Assembly (NCBI RefSeq): GCF_019059575.1
Contig: NW_024882911.1
Coordinates: 62,001 to 126,000, forward strand
Source of the DNA: Amphibalanus amphitrite
Lineage: Eukaryota > Arthropoda > Thecostraca > Balanomorpha > Balanidae
Reading direction: 5' to 3'
DNA: 64,000 bases
How positions within the stretch are numbered: the first letter of the stretch is position 1; every line of letters begins with the position of its first letter. The translations under genes were made by a program, and so were the position numbers. This document shows positions 14,275 to 26,340 of this stretch, piece by piece. The notes beneath the pieces are model-generated. The model searched no databases and was not told where the DNA came from. It worked only from the letters and a program-made list of their open reading frames with translations.

Positions 14275-14985
14275 GAAAGGAAAATGATTGTTCATCATCT
14301 CCAGCGAGACAGAATGTCAACAAAGACACTATACACCACACCAGAAAGAAAGCAACATCTCTGCTATCAATCATATTTTCACATGTTGATTATTTCCATA
14401 CTTGACTTTTATGCTCCCTTCCTTATCTCCTTCCTCCCATCATTCGTTCGTCTGGCTGTCCTCGTCCGCTGAGCACCTTCTCTGGATGACCCTGCTGAAG
14501 AGAAGCGCTGTTCTGCATCTGCATATCCTATTGCAGATATATCTGGTAACGCTCTTTTCTCACGAACTGCATCAGCAAAAATTAAGCTTATCTTCTCTTT
14601 ACGTATCGTATGTTATTAAGCTATTTTGTCTGCTTTACCTCGTTGATGACCTTTGCGTCGGCCACCTGCATATACGTGCCCTTCACACGGCTAACCTATT
14701 GGTAATGATATGCCGCGCAATTGGTTCGTGGATGTGGACGTAAAAATAATAGTCGTGCGTTGAGGCGCAGGATATAGTTTCATTATGTTGTTGTATTTTG
14801 GTCTAAGTTAGGTTACATGACATCGTTATATCGTTATATATGCATGCAAATCAGTCGATCGATGCTACCATTGCTACCCATATGTGTTATGCCTCAAAAA
14901 AGTTGTTCGTGTTATTTGAATCACTCGATGAAAAAGCGTGGGGCTGATGTTATTCGAAATTAACCCACTGTTGGTATGTCTAAAC
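14275..14985. other. 3' flank of the receptor gene
   Basis: This is AT-richer, non-repetitive sequence after the receptor stop. It likely holds the 3' UTR, but I found no clear AATAAA close to the stop. No second gene is supported. Confidence 0.4.
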
Positions 14986-14988
14986 TAT

Positions 14989-15444
14989 GGGCCTGTTCCA
15001 TCGCCTCCAGTAGAAATTCTTGACTGGAGGCTCTACCAGAGGTTTCACTGGAGGCGCTGGAACGCAATCTGGAGATTTCTGGAGATTGGCATCACAGATA
15101 CCAAAAGAATAACAATTGTTCTCTCTTGAAACGCAAAATTTGTTTTCAATTTTATTTAGAAACATTAACAAAATTATAGCAATGTAATTTTCTTTACATT
15201 CAAGTTGTAAAATAATCAGTCAAAAGTCCTTTGTTTACATTCGTGATTGTCACATGTGCGCCATAGTTGTAGACCAGAGCCTCCAGAGAAATTTGGACCT
15301 CCCAACTCTCTGGACGCTACTGGAGGTTTCTGGAGCTTTGGCGAGAGCTTTCTGGAGCTTTCTGGAGGCGCTGGAACGCTCTCTGGAGGATTCTAGAACT
15401 TTCTGGAGCTTTCTGGAGCTTTCTGGAGGCGCTGGAACAGGCCC
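14989..15444. mobile_element. Harbinger-like MITE
   Basis: The ends are GGGCCTGTTCCATCGCCTCC and the inverse of GGGCCTGTTCCAGCGCCTCC, flanked by a 3-bp TAT duplication (14986-14988 and 15445-15447). The right third is built of degenerate direct repeats of TTTCTGGAGC (15315-15435). No coding capacity is seen in 456 bp. Confidence 0.75.
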
Positions 15445-15447
15445 TAT

Positions 15448-16138
15448 ATGAACAAACTGATAGCTGAGAAGAAAGCGACAGAATGTTAGGTTAAAGATGA
15501 CGTTTACAAGAATTGCATGGGAGGCATAACTTGCCCGTTGCCGGGATTAGGAATTTGTCTAAGAAAATATCAGCCCAGTCCCATATATTTATGCCGTATA
15601 CTACTGACCGGTATCGACGCGCAGGTCTGGAGGGAAAACGGTGTTATTGTCTTCCTGTTTGGTTACCCTTTTATGTACCTGACTTTTCGGCTAATTTACG
15701 CACTTTCGTTTTGCTTTGTTGACTCTGATCGTCGTTTTTTTAGTAACGGTCGTATTAGCTGACCTGTTTATCTATATGTTGATCTGTCTCTACAATGAAG
15801 ATATGTCTATGAGATATGTGATGTTCAATACAGTTTCAAACACCGCGGCTTTATACGCTTTTGACTCAGGCTTTGACGGAAGCTGCTACTTGTTGGAGGA
15901 CGTCAGTTCAAGGGCAGAGGAATATCTCGTGTAGAAGCGCAAGGTACATCGAAGCAGCTTTGCATAATTTTCAGAGTCTGTATTTCAGCAAGCACTAAAT
16001 TATTTTTTTTTTTGAATAATTTTAAAACATAAATAAATAAATAAAATATTTTTTTTTTTATAAAAGTCTTATTTAGGGCTCAAAGTGACAAAGCCCATGC
16101 TAAAAGAGTACTGAAAGCCTCCGGAGTTTGATCTGAAC
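15448..16138. other. Spacer without a supported gene
   Basis: The + strand frames at 15513-15934 overlap in different phases and match no family I recognise. A/T homopolymers occupy 15998-16065. Confidence 0.4.
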
Positions 16139-16142
16139 TTAA

Positions 16143-17285
16143 CCCGCGCGGGGCTGGGGGGTTAATTTTACCCCCCCCCCCCTCGCGAATTTTTGCAATA
16201 TCTCAAAAACGGCGGCGGGCACCGCCGCCAAACTTTCAGTACCTTTTCTTACATCAATTTGACACGTTCTCTGAAAATTTGAGCGCAATCCGTCTGAAAA
16301 TATTTGAGAAATTGACGTTTTAGTGACGTCATGTTCGCCATTTTCGCCTCAAAAACGGCAAAATTTCAAACGCCGCTAACATCTTCATTTTTAAAGGAAT
16401 CAAGACGTAACAAAAAGGTTATACGTAATTCTACTTTGTCTATCAAATGGTCATCTCGGTGTTTTGAAAATTTTGGATTTTGGCCCAAAAAGAAACTGAC
16501 TTTTTTGGGAAAATAATTATAAAATCCAAAATTTTGAGTGTATCGAAAAACCGGAATATGTGTCAGAGAAGTGGTCTATGTGCACATACATACCAATTTT
16601 TAGAAAAATCGGTTCAAAAATGTGGGAGTTATTAAACATTTTATGACGTCACGACACACAAAAAGCTTGAAAAAATGATTTTATGGAAGTTCTGAACCTC
16701 GTACGGAAACAAAAATAGCACCATTCGATTTGCCGTGAAAAACTGCATCAGATAGACACCTTTTTAGGCCTTAACAACCAACTTCAAAATTTGACCTCAC
16801 TTGACCTGACCTTGACCTGACCTCGACCTGAACTTCATCCAGAGGTGGTCCATATCACTAATTGAGTGTGCGTATTGAATTCTATGAGTAAAATGACCCA
16901 TAAAACATGTGTCGCACATGCCCTTTTCTATATTTTGTTTTTGGTGACCTGACCTGACCTGACCTGACCATGACCTTGACCTCTGAATGATATTGTATGC
17001 AACGAATATTGTCTTGGTACACGTTTTGGAACACGTTTTGGGCAATCAGTCTCAGTCCATGACTCCATTCTTCGGCAACTACGGTGCAAGGCCGATACTG
17101 TAGACACTTGCAATTTGTACCCTTGACCTGACCTTGACCTTGACCTCAAACTTTAAATTAAGTACATGTTTTTAGTTGTTCGTGATGAGATCTTTCGATT
17201 GGCGTTTGAATTTTCCAAATCGGACCATTGGTTCGGGGGATAACAGGGGGGTAAAATTTACCCCCCCCCCCCCCAGCCCCGCGCG
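16143..17285. mobile_element. TTAA MITE, family A1
   Basis: The left end CCCGCGCGGGGCTGGGG follows TTAA (16139-16142). The right end CCCCCAGCCCCGCGCG is followed by TTCGG, so the right TTAA is lost. The hairpin core is TTAATTTTA or TAAAATTTA. Its body is the mirror of 1-959. AGGTCA runs lie at 16795-16835, 16945-16985 and 17123-17145. Confidence 0.8.
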
Positions 17286-17321
17286 TTCGGCTGGAGACCC
17301 CATCCCCGCGGCCGCGCGGTC

Positions 17322-17660
17322 CCTCGCCCGCACATGCCATTTTCCCTTCCTAGAACGCACATGAGGGGGTGGTTGCCATCCCCCCGCGCCATTTCGTTCC
17401 TGTTGGAGATAGTTCTTAGCGGTTAAACTTAAGACCAAAAAGATTCTTTGGGAAGAGACGAATCCAATGATACCCAGTTTCACCTTCTCAGGTCAGTCAT
17501 TGACCTTCCAGGTCAGGTCAAACTAAAAAAGTGTTGCTGTTTTGGGTCACCGTTGGATATCAAGTGCGCTGCATATCATATACCGATGACGATGCCGTTT
17601 TCTGGTGCCCATGGTGTGTCGTTTCGGGAACTAGCGACCCGCGGCCGGGCGCCGCGGAGA
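17322..17660. mobile_element. Fragment of family G element
   Basis: The sequence TCCCTCGCCCGCACATG, followed by a GGGGTGGTTGCCATCCCC hairpin (about 17365-17383), matches the inverse of the right end at 40510-40555. Sequence near 17605-17640 reappears inverted at 39921-39950. Edges are approximate. Confidence 0.45.
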
Positions 17661-18838
17661 GGTGCCCGCCATAGGGTTTTGGGGCTATTTTTTCACGTTT
17701 CGGTCTGAATCGTGAAAAGTACTGGTCGTAGCAAATATGTTCCCTGGTTTCTGAATTTTCAGCCCACGTGGAATGCGATAGCACAAGAATCATTTTCGTA
17801 CAGACAAAACTGTGCCCGCGTTTTTTGGTCAAAGTAAAAATGTTCAGCAGCTTTTAACACGTGGGCCGCCGCAAAACAGGTTACACCGGAGGACTTACGA
17901 TTCAATATCTCCTAAGCCATCATAGATAGCAAATATGTTCCCTGGATCTATGTAGATAATACTTTAGAGAACACTTCACGCCAAAAATTGTTTCCCGACA
18001 ACTTACACCCAGCCCGCGTTTTTGGCTTAAATGCAATGCAACACGACAGCCGACCTTTAGGGCTCAGTTAGCGAGTTCATTTTTTAGCGAGCACTTCGAG
18101 CATTTCAACGTTCGATGAAATGACATATTTTTTCAACGGAGTCGTTTCTTCATTTGCATCTAAACGCGACCTATATGATAATGTGACTGTATCGTCGCAC
18201 TAGAAGGTGTAATTCATGGTAATTTATAGGGCTAATTCTCGGCGCACAGCAGCAGACGGACACCGACTGACCTACCATCTAAAGGCAGTTTGGCGAAGCA
18301 GTATCGTGAATCACAGCCGCGAGATGTCCCTAGCGTAGAACACCGTCTGTTTGCCCAGTTTAAATACGTGATGTTTGCCCTCTGTCAACCCCTCAGTCAT
18401 GGGGTTGGGGTCGCGGATGAATGGGCGACCGCCCGCCGCGCGGGGAGGGGGCTGCTCTCCTGACCCGGACCGCCACGGCATGGGGACGGTCCCGCACTCG
18501 CGTGCCTCACGTCGCCGCCTCACACCGGTCAATAACGCTGGTTTTGAGGAACCGCCCATTGTGGTGGTGGGTGATCCAACGCAGACCATGCCAGAACCCC
18601 ACTGAGGGGGTATCACCCGTGTCAGCTGGCTCAGACCCATGATATCCCCATACCGAAAGCGACGTTCCAAAGAGCAATATGCCTTTAGTGGGTATTATTG
18701 ATGTTTAATTCGAGAATGTATGCATGGATGTAAGCAAATACCTACATGATGTGTTGAAGTACCTACTCCAACTGTACAACTCTGGCCTCTCAGCTCGAGG
18801 AATAAACTTTTTTACTTTAAAGACAGATTTTTAGTGAC
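17661..18838. other. Unassigned stretch with one unexplained minus-strand frame
   Basis: Two loosely similar segments each contain AGCAAATATGTTCCCTGG (17730 and 17929), so a degenerate duplication is present. The minus strand is open at 18311-18670 (119 aa, rich in Gly/Pro/Arg) without recognisable domains. It may be a decayed retroelement tail; I do not call it a gene. Confidence 0.35.
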
Positions 18839-18842
18839 TTAA

Positions 18843-19709
18843 CACTCGCACTTACATATAGCGGGGTCGAACGGACCCCCTCCCGGTTTTTCGCGAATAA
18901 TTCGCGCAAAAAGCGGCCGATCGCGACGAAACTTTCAGTGCCCTCGAGTTAATCAATTTTAAACTTACTCTTAAAATTTAATGACCCTGACCCCAATGAC
19001 CTTTGACCTGTGGTCTGATTCTCGAGACCATGTTCGACCGGAATCGCGAATTGGCGTATGTCGGCTGAGGCTCACATTATCCGCGCAATTTCCAATCTTT
19101 TTTTTTTTTTGGTGTGGGTTTCAAGGTCCCGTGAAGGTCAGGTCAAAGTCATTGACCTTTGATGACCTTGCTTCACTATTTCGAGTTTTACATGTTTCTA
19201 TGGTAGTTTCTGGGGCTGATTTCGAATTCCCATTTGGAGATTTATGAAGTAGTTTTGGTGCCCTCGTATGCTACGAAGCTGTCAATAGTGGTCAACACCT
19301 GCTATGGATGGCCGGCAGGTCACCTAATGGTTGACCTGACCTGACCTGACCCGACCTGGCCTAAGTACATTAAGACATCAAAGATATGTGATCAAAGCTA
19401 ACATGAACTACGTGTTCAGCACCCCACAAAATCCCTTTTTCAACCTCACTTTACGAACTTCCAGCAAGTCCCGTTTTTCCCGATTTTTGGGTCATTGATG
19501 ATTGACCTGACCTGGAAGGTCAACCAGTGACAAAAATAAGACCATAAAATTGGGTATCATCGGCTTACTTTCGTTGCGGGCAACGCGCTCGTTTTTTTTT
19601 TCTGCGAAGCTCTAGCTCCATCAGAGGCCAAACGGCAAGGAGAGTCCAACGGACCCCCCCCCCCCCCCCATATACGTTAGACGCTGGCAAACACGAATAC
19701 GGGCGAGGG
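18843..19709. mobile_element. TTAA MITE, family B
   Basis: TTAA flanks lie at 18839-18842 and 19710-19713. The left end CACTCGCACTTACATATAG is diverged, and the right end is the inverse of CCCTCGCCCGTATTCG. B-type blocks are present (AAGCGGCCGATCGCGACG at 18911; the AGGTCA clusters at 19134-19175 and 19330-19360). Confidence 0.75.
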
Positions 19710-19803
19710 TTAAAACGAAGGAGAAATATACGAGCGAACGGACCGCGCAAGCGAAGCGAACTCTTTTTAACCCTCGCCGGCACAGGCCATTTTGCGTCCA
19801 TCG

Positions 19804-20201
19804 CAGTGTGACCAAATTGGTTTGGCGTTAGGGGGAGGATGTATAAAAAATTCGTGCGAGGATGTCACTATTTAAAAAAAAAACTCGTCTTCAGCCTCAT
19901 TTTAGGTGCAGTTTTTACAGATAATGTGGAAAAAAACTATACCTGACGTCAAGTTCTGGTGGAAAGTAAAAAAAAAACATTGTCATTAAAGATGTAAAAA
20001 AACGACATTGCAAGCGTGACAGTACGAGTATGACGGTGCGAATCGTACATTGGAGCATTTTCAGTCTTTGTTCCTACACTAGGTAGGTATGCTTTCACGA
20101 CAAAAACGTCGTGATGATGTACTTTTAAAATTTCTGAGGATGTCCTTATACTTTTCATTGGGGGTGACTTTCCCCGCAACATCACCAATTTGGCCACACT
20201 G
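19804..20201. mobile_element. hAT-type MITE nested in a B element
   Basis: A perfect 8-bp duplication GTCCATCG flanks it (19796-19803 and 20202-20209). The ends are CAGTGTGACCAAATTGG and the inverse of CAGTGTGGCCAAATTGG. The 398-bp body shows no coding frame. Confidence 0.88.
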
Positions 20202-20612
20202 GTCCATCGACGGCACAAGGGCCCCCCTCGCGTTTGCCCCTGATCGAGCTACAGCTTCGCGGAAAAAACGAGCGTGTTGCCCGTCACGAGAGGAAGCCGG
20301 TGATATCCAATTTTAAGGTCCTAGGTCATCGGGAGACCTTCCAGGTCAGGTCAATGACCCGAAAATCGGGAAAATCGGGACCTGTTAGACAGTCGTAAAG
20401 TGTGGCTGCTATGGGGTTTTCCGGGGTGCTGATCACGAATATCGTGTTAGTTTTGATCAGAGATTTTGTTTCTAAGCATTTAAACCAGGTCGGGTCAGGT
20501 CAGGTCAACCAGTAGGGGTCGTGACGGGTATTCGTAATACGTGTCAACCGCCTCTGACGGCTTCGTAACATGTTACGAAGGCAACAAAACTACTTCGTAA
20601 ATGTACAAATGG

Positions 20613-20876
20613 CAGGGGCGCGGGAACTACTTTCAGACTGGGGGGGGGGGGGGGCGCACCATGATAGAGATCAACCTAGGGTACCCCTAAATTTAGTTTT
20701 CTCGCCGGTTTTAGGCCACTAATTTTTCATCCCTTGGCTTTTTCAAAAAAAAGAAAACATTTGCAAAAAAAAGTGCGGTATTCCGTCTTAAAGTTGTGGG
20801 GGCACCGCCCCCACGGTCCTAAAGTTAGGGGGCAGGCTGCCCCACTGCCCCCCCCCCCCCGGTTCCCGCGCCCATG
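20613..20876. mobile_element. hAT-type MITE nested in a B element
   Basis: The 8-bp duplication ACAAATGG flanks it (20605-20612 and 20877-20884). The ends are CAGGGGCGCGGGAAC and the inverse of CATGGGCGCGGGAACC. The interrupted host sequence is seen intact at 34958-34970. Confidence 0.88.
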
Positions 20877-21777
20877 ACAAATGGTTGCTAAATTCGAAAT
20901 CAGCTCCAAAAACTAGCCTAGAAACATGTAAAACTCCAAAAAGTGAACCGAGGTCACCAAAGGTCAATGACCTGACCTGACCTTCAGGTGACCTTGACAA
21001 CCACCCTAATGCATGGGAGGAACATCAAATCACATGTTGGAACGTTTGAAACCACGAAAAGCTTGCAAACGCGCGGCTAAAGCGAGCCGACATACGACGA
21101 ATCGCGATTCCGGTCAAGCATGGTCTCGGAAAAGAGGTCACAGGTCAAAGGTCATTTGGGTCAGGGTCATGAAATTTTCAGGGTAGGTGTAAAATTAATC
21201 AATACGAGGGTACCGAAAGTTTCGTCGCGATCGGCCGCTTTTTACGCGAGTTATTCGCGACAAACCTTAGGGGGGGGGGGGTGGGGGTGCATCAACCCCA
21301 CCCCCTGTGCCGGCGAGGGTTAAGATAACGGAAAGATATCAGCATTTACATATAACGGCCCGGCCCAGCCTGTAACGCTTTTGAGAGGCATATATTTCAT
21401 GCCTCGGTAACCGTTGCAGTGGTTGGGCTGATCGACCTGCCGCCCTTTTTGTTGGGAAGCCTATTTCTTCTACCCCGTAATTAATTGCTCTTAATACATC
21501 TACATATAACATACATAGGTGATCGTCGTGGCAACTGGCACGTGTCACGCGAAAGCTGTTTTGTTGAAGTAGCACTTTTGAAAGACCTAACCCTTTCTAG
21601 TAGAGGTTTTAGCCAATGGGTCTATAGTGCAGGGATATTTCTATCTTCCACTCCTCTGAGAGCTAGAGCTTCGCGATAAAAACGAGCGTGCTGCCCGTCA
21701 CGAGAGGAAGCCAATGATACCCAATTTTAACCCTCGCCGGCCCTATTGGTTTTCTACATATCGACACCTTTTTTTAA

Positions 21778-21998
21778 ACCCCACATCTTTTCTCCGGTGA
21801 ATTTCCGGGAAGCACGAAAGATCTCTTTTTAGAAGTGTCCAATCGTCCGATCCTGATCAAATTTGTGTGTTTGTAAGCTTGCTCTGGCATTGCTTGATTT
21901 GCCAAGACAGACAAACTTAAGAAAAATCGAGTGACTGTACCTTTTTTGAAGGTTTCTAAACAACTTGTCTGAACTTCACGGGAGAACAAATGTGGGGT
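21778..21998. mobile_element. Short TTAA element, family D
   Basis: The ends are ACCCCACATCTTTTCTCC and the inverse of ACCCCACATTTGTTCTCC, with TTAA at 21774-21777 and 21999-22002. The element is 221 bp and non-coding. It lacks the G/C-tract hairpin of the other TTAA families. Confidence 0.78.
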
Positions 21999-22002
21999 TT
22001 AA

Positions 22003-23028
22003 CCCTCGCCGGCCGAGGGGGGGGGGCGGGTGCCGCCCCCCCATAGGGTTTTTTCGCGATAGCTCCGAACACGCTGGCGATAGAGAGCTGAAACTTGGCA
22101 TACCTGACCTTTGATCCAAGCCGCATCTTTTGACACCAACCGCATTTTTGGGTCAGGTCAGGTCACTGACCTATGACGTCATAAGTGAACCTCTGCACGG
22201 TCTTCAGATGTCGCAACTTCGCAACGCCCTCACTGCCAGAGGAGATGTCACAGGGAAATGAAACTTGCAGGATCTAGTATCCATTATGAGTCTCACAACT
22301 TGTATATCTCGGATTTTTCCTAAAGGTCATATGAGGTCAGGTCATTTTCGTGACCTCACCATTATAAGTCAATGGGGAAAAATGAAAACTGCTATTCTGG
22401 CGCCGGGAACGATCTCCAACTATCTCAAGCACACAGAATCGTGATTTGATGCACTCCTTGCAAGGTTAGAGGCGTCACTTTTGCAATGTTGACCTTGCGT
22501 GACGTCATTTATGACGTCATCAAGGTCATATTAGTTTTTCGTCAATAACTCTTGATCAAATTGAGATAGCGAGTCGAGAAAGCCACCAATGTACTCAGGA
22601 AGACCTGCCGAATCGAATGATATGCGACATGACCTCTTTCGACCTACTTCGTGACCGGGGGGTGCTGACCTGACCTTGACCTGAGGTCAACACCCAGAGT
22701 TGACCTGACCCGGACAAAAAGTATATCATTCGACGCGCCTGAGCGAGGCGAACACGATGCTGCCAAAATCGCGGCTCTGCGGCCGTTTTTTGCGAAGTTA
22801 TTCACCAAAAACTGATTCGTACCCTGGGGCACTTGACCTGACCTCAGAGGTCACCGGTTGACCTAGGACCTTAAAATCGGGTACCAAACTCTGCGTCTCG
22901 TAACGGCGCACACGCTCGTTTTTTCCGCGACGCGCTAGCTCTACCAGGGGCGAAACGGCGAGGGGGGGTCGTACCCGCCCCCCCCCCCCCCCTCGGCCGG
23001 CGTAGAAAACCAATAGGTCCGGCGAGGG
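22003..23028. mobile_element. TTAA MITE, family C (uninterrupted copy)
   Basis: TTAA flanks lie at 21999-22002 (shared with element D) and 23029-23032. The ends are CCCTCGCCGGCCGAGGGGG and the inverse of CCCTCGCCGGACCTATTGG. Hairpins are GGGGCGGGTGCCGCCCC on the left and GGGGGTCGTACCCGCCCCC on the right. TGACGTCA sites lie near 22165, 22500 and 22512. Confidence 0.85.
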
Positions 23029-23636
23029 TTAAAAAAAAGGTGCCGCTTTGCGCCGGCCGAGGGGGGGACGAGTACGACCCCCCTCGCCGTTTCGCCCCTG
23101 GTGGAGCTAGCGCGTCGCGGAAAAACGAGCGTGTGCGCCGTTACGAGACGCAGAGATTGGTACCCGATTGTAAGGTCCTAGGTCAACCGGTGACCTCTGA
23201 GGTCAGGTCAAGTGCCCCAAGGCACGATTCAGTTCTTGGTGAATAACTTCGCAAAAACGGCCGCAGAGCCGCGATTTTGGCAGCATCGTGTTCGACTCGC
23301 TCAGGCGCGTCGAATGATATACTTTTGTTCGTGTCAGGTCAGCTTAGGGTGTTGACCTCAGGTCAAGGTCAGGTCAGCACCCCCAGGTCACGAAGTTGGT
23401 CGAAAGAGGTCATGTTGCGTATCATTCGATTCGGCAGGTCTTTCTGAGTCCATTGGTGGCTTTCCCGACTCGCTAGCTCAATTTGATCAAGAGTTATTGA
23501 CGAAAAAATAATATGACATTGATGACGTCATAAATGACGTCACGCAAGGTCAACATTGCAAAAGTACGCATCTAACCTTGCAAGGAGTGCATTAAATCAC
23601 GATTCTGTGTGCTTGAGATAGTTATACAGGGTGTCC

Positions 23637-24605
23637 CAAAAGTAAGGTCATCATTTGTTTTGGCCACACCGCTAAAAATACGCGATGGATAGAAATAAAT
23701 AGGACATCATATGAAAGAGCATTTTATAAAATTTTATTCTGATATACATATGAGTCAATATATTGGATCGTAGCCCCACATTTGCTGCTTTTCTGCATGG
23801 CTACCATTTCGGGTCGCGTGCACGAATAGACTGCGTTTTACTTCCTCCACTATTCTGGAGCGATTCTCTGGTGAGATGCCGCTTATGTTTGCTCGGAGGG
23901 ATCATCCTTTAGTTCTTCCCGGCTCGTTGGGTTGTCCTAAAAGACAACCTTTCCGTTGTGTACCCAGAGAATAAAAATATGAAGGTGTAACGTCAGGTGA
24001 CCGCGGAGGCCATTCAATGGCGTTGCCCTGACTGAAAATTACGCGATCTCACATCCACTCTCGGAGACAATGCATGATCTTCAGGACGTTGCAAGCATAG
24101 TCTCCATCCTGCTGAAACCACTGCTGGTTGATGGTGTCGGCACAGCTGCGTTGCGACGAGCGGAAGAACCACTGGGAGGACTCCCGGTCACCTCTCTTGA
24201 TTTATTTTCACCCGATTCCCGCCGTCGTCCTCAGGACCTCGAAGCACAGGTGGCTAAGTATACATGCCCTGTGCGTACATTGTACCTTTTTTCTGACGTT
24301 TTACCAGTTGAGGCGAAACTATGCATGAGTTCAGAGATAGGGCGAGCTGATAGGGTCTGCTTAGGGCCGAAAACTGGGCGGTATTTACCCTTTGTTTTAA
24401 TGACGGACCCTCTCTAAGAGTTGAATTTCGACCTTCTCAGTTTTATGCCTACTGCTCGGTGTAGTTATGATCAAAAATGGTTTAAGCATGCAATAAAATA
24501 ATTTTATGGATGTACCTTGCACGTGTTAAAATTGGAAGTGATTCGGACTCTTACTTCTCGAGATATTTAAGTTTTAAATCATGACCTTACTTTTGGGACA
24601 CCCTG
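23637..24605 (-). mobile_element. Tc1/mariner-superfamily element, decayed
   Basis: The ends are CAGGGTGTCCCAAAAGTAAG and its perfect inverse, flanked by TA (23635-23636 and 24606-24607). The host C element resumes directly on each side. The 969-bp body carries a broken transposase on the minus strand. Confidence 0.88.
23940..24120 (-). pseudogene. Relic of a DDE transposase
   Basis: Reading the minus strand, one frame gives WFQQDGDYACNV (from 24120), resembling the FQQDGAPxH block that holds the second catalytic Asp of mariner-type transposases. After a stop and some decay comes EWPPRSPDVTPSYFYSLG, the WPPRSPDLTPxDFFLWG block seen just downstream. The block LTPLDFFLWG is altered (SYFYSLG), and frames break on both sides. 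The enzyme cannot be functional. Confidence 0.8.
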
Positions 24606-25156
24606 TAGATCGTTGCCGGCGCCAGAATAGCAGTTTTTATTTTTCCCCATTGACTTAAGGGGCCCTGACACTTGCACGATTTTGTGGCACGCATTGGTAC
24701 GAATCGAATCGTGCCCGTGCGCATACTAGTCGTAAACTGACGTGAAGTGTGCGTTAACTCGTCGTGATTTCGTGCCATGTCGGGGCGAGAACTTTGAAAC
24801 GTTCAAAGTTTTGGTCACGACAAAATTTCGCGACCGGATCGTGAACTATGCGCAAACTGTTCGTGAACTCGTCGTGAACTCGTCGGGACGGTGCGGAAAG
24901 TGCGTAAACTATGCGCAAACTATGCGAAAAGTATTCGTGAACTTATCGTACCAGTCCGTGCCAATGTGTGGACCTCGGCGCTTACACTGAAAACAAAATT
25001 ACCCATGGGTGATGAGTAAACTCATGAACCGGCGGTAATTTTAAACAACCTATTTGACTGCTCCAGGCGCCGGTAATGTAACTAGGCCTGCACCGGTCAT
25101 TCCACCTCTCAATTGTGCGTTAACTCATGTCTCTTCACTCGTGTATTATGAGTTAA

Positions 25157-26340
25157 CCCGCGCCCTGCTGGGGGTCCTGGATTTCCACGCCCTGCTGGGG
25201 GGGGTGTTTGAACACCCCCCCTTGTAACTCGGCTCCTGGGCCACGTAGCGATACGCGGAAGGCGGCGTTCGAAAGAGCGTAAAAAATAATGACGAATTCA
25301 CTTCGGTCAATTTTTTGGTCAGGTCAAAGGTCAGGTCACCAGAGGTCATTGAAGGCAAAATTTCGCCGATTTCCAGGTCGAATGTCGAAAATTTCCAAGA
25401 AGCCAACGCATAACTCGGGAACCAATAGAGCTACAGCGCCGCGGAAAAGCGCATTCGATAGCCCTATTAACGCCCTTTCTGAGTAAGTCTCTCAGATTTG
25501 ACCTAACGTCAACGGTTTTGCCTGCAGGGGGCAAAAACTGCAAAAATAGCCGATTTTTTCGGAAACAGTTTTTCTGCAATAACTTTTGACCCAAGCCTTG
25601 TACGAGCTTACTTTTACCGGCATCGTGTTCCTCTCGTCAAGACGCATCGAATGAACTATAACTTGACCTTGAAAGGTCAACTTGAAAATTTGACCTCAGG
25701 TCAAGGTCATGACCTGACCGGAAATGGTCATGTTGCATATCAGTCGATCCGTATCGTCGAGCTGAACACATCTAAGGCGTTTTCATCGCTCTAGCATGCC
25801 TCTATCAAAAGTTATTTGCGAAAAACTGTTAGATACCATTCGTGACCTAAGATGACCTCAGGGCATAAACAAGGGTCAAGGACACCATTTTTAAGTTCAG
25901 TGTGTCTAAACCACTTGTAATTCGGTGTTTGGGAGTGTTTATAATGTCTTTCATCCAAAAGAGGCGCATTTCAATTTTCTCCCATTGACTTATAATGGGG
26001 AGGTCGCAAAATTGACCTGACCTTAGGTCATCGATATCAAAATTCTGAGATATACATTTTGTACATGCTATTGCTCTTAGCAATCGCTGAAAGTTTCAAA
26101 GCGATCGGTCACTCGGTGTAGCTATGACAGACATTGAAAGTTTTTATGAGGTGAGGTCACTTCAAGTGACCTTGTGACCTGACCTTGAATGACCGTGGTC
26201 TGAAATTTTCACAACATGTGTAGAATTGATGTATAATAAGGTGTACCAAAAACGGCGGCGCTCCGCGCCGCCGTTTTTGAGATATTCGCGAAAAACCACA
26301 AGGGGGGGTGTTCAAACACCCCCCCCCAGCAGGGCGCGGG
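25157..26340. mobile_element. TTAA MITE, family A2
   Basis: TTAA flanks lie at 25153-25156 and 26341-26344. The ends are CCCGCGCCCTGCTGGGGG and its inverse. The hairpin GGGGTGTTTGAACACCCC occurs at both ends. A second palindrome, GGCGGCGCTCCGCGCCGCC, lies at about 26254-26272. Nine AGGTCA/TGACCT runs are spread through the 1184-bp body. Confidence 0.9.

Larger units (their letters stand above)
19771..21319. mobile_element. TTAA MITE, family B, interrupted by two hAT MITEs
   Basis: TTAA flanks lie at 19767-19770 and 21320-21323. The ends are CCCTCGCCGGCACAGG and the inverse CCCTGTGCCGGCGAGGG. The B body is complete once the insertions 19804-20201 and 20613-20876 and their duplications are removed. 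The right hairpin is GGGGGTGCATCAACCCC. Confidence 0.85.

Noticed and set aside
18311-18670. 119-aa minus frame with Gly/Pro/Arg-rich product
   Set aside because: Possible retroelement remnant, but no motif I can name and a competing open frame on the + strand; not called as a gene.
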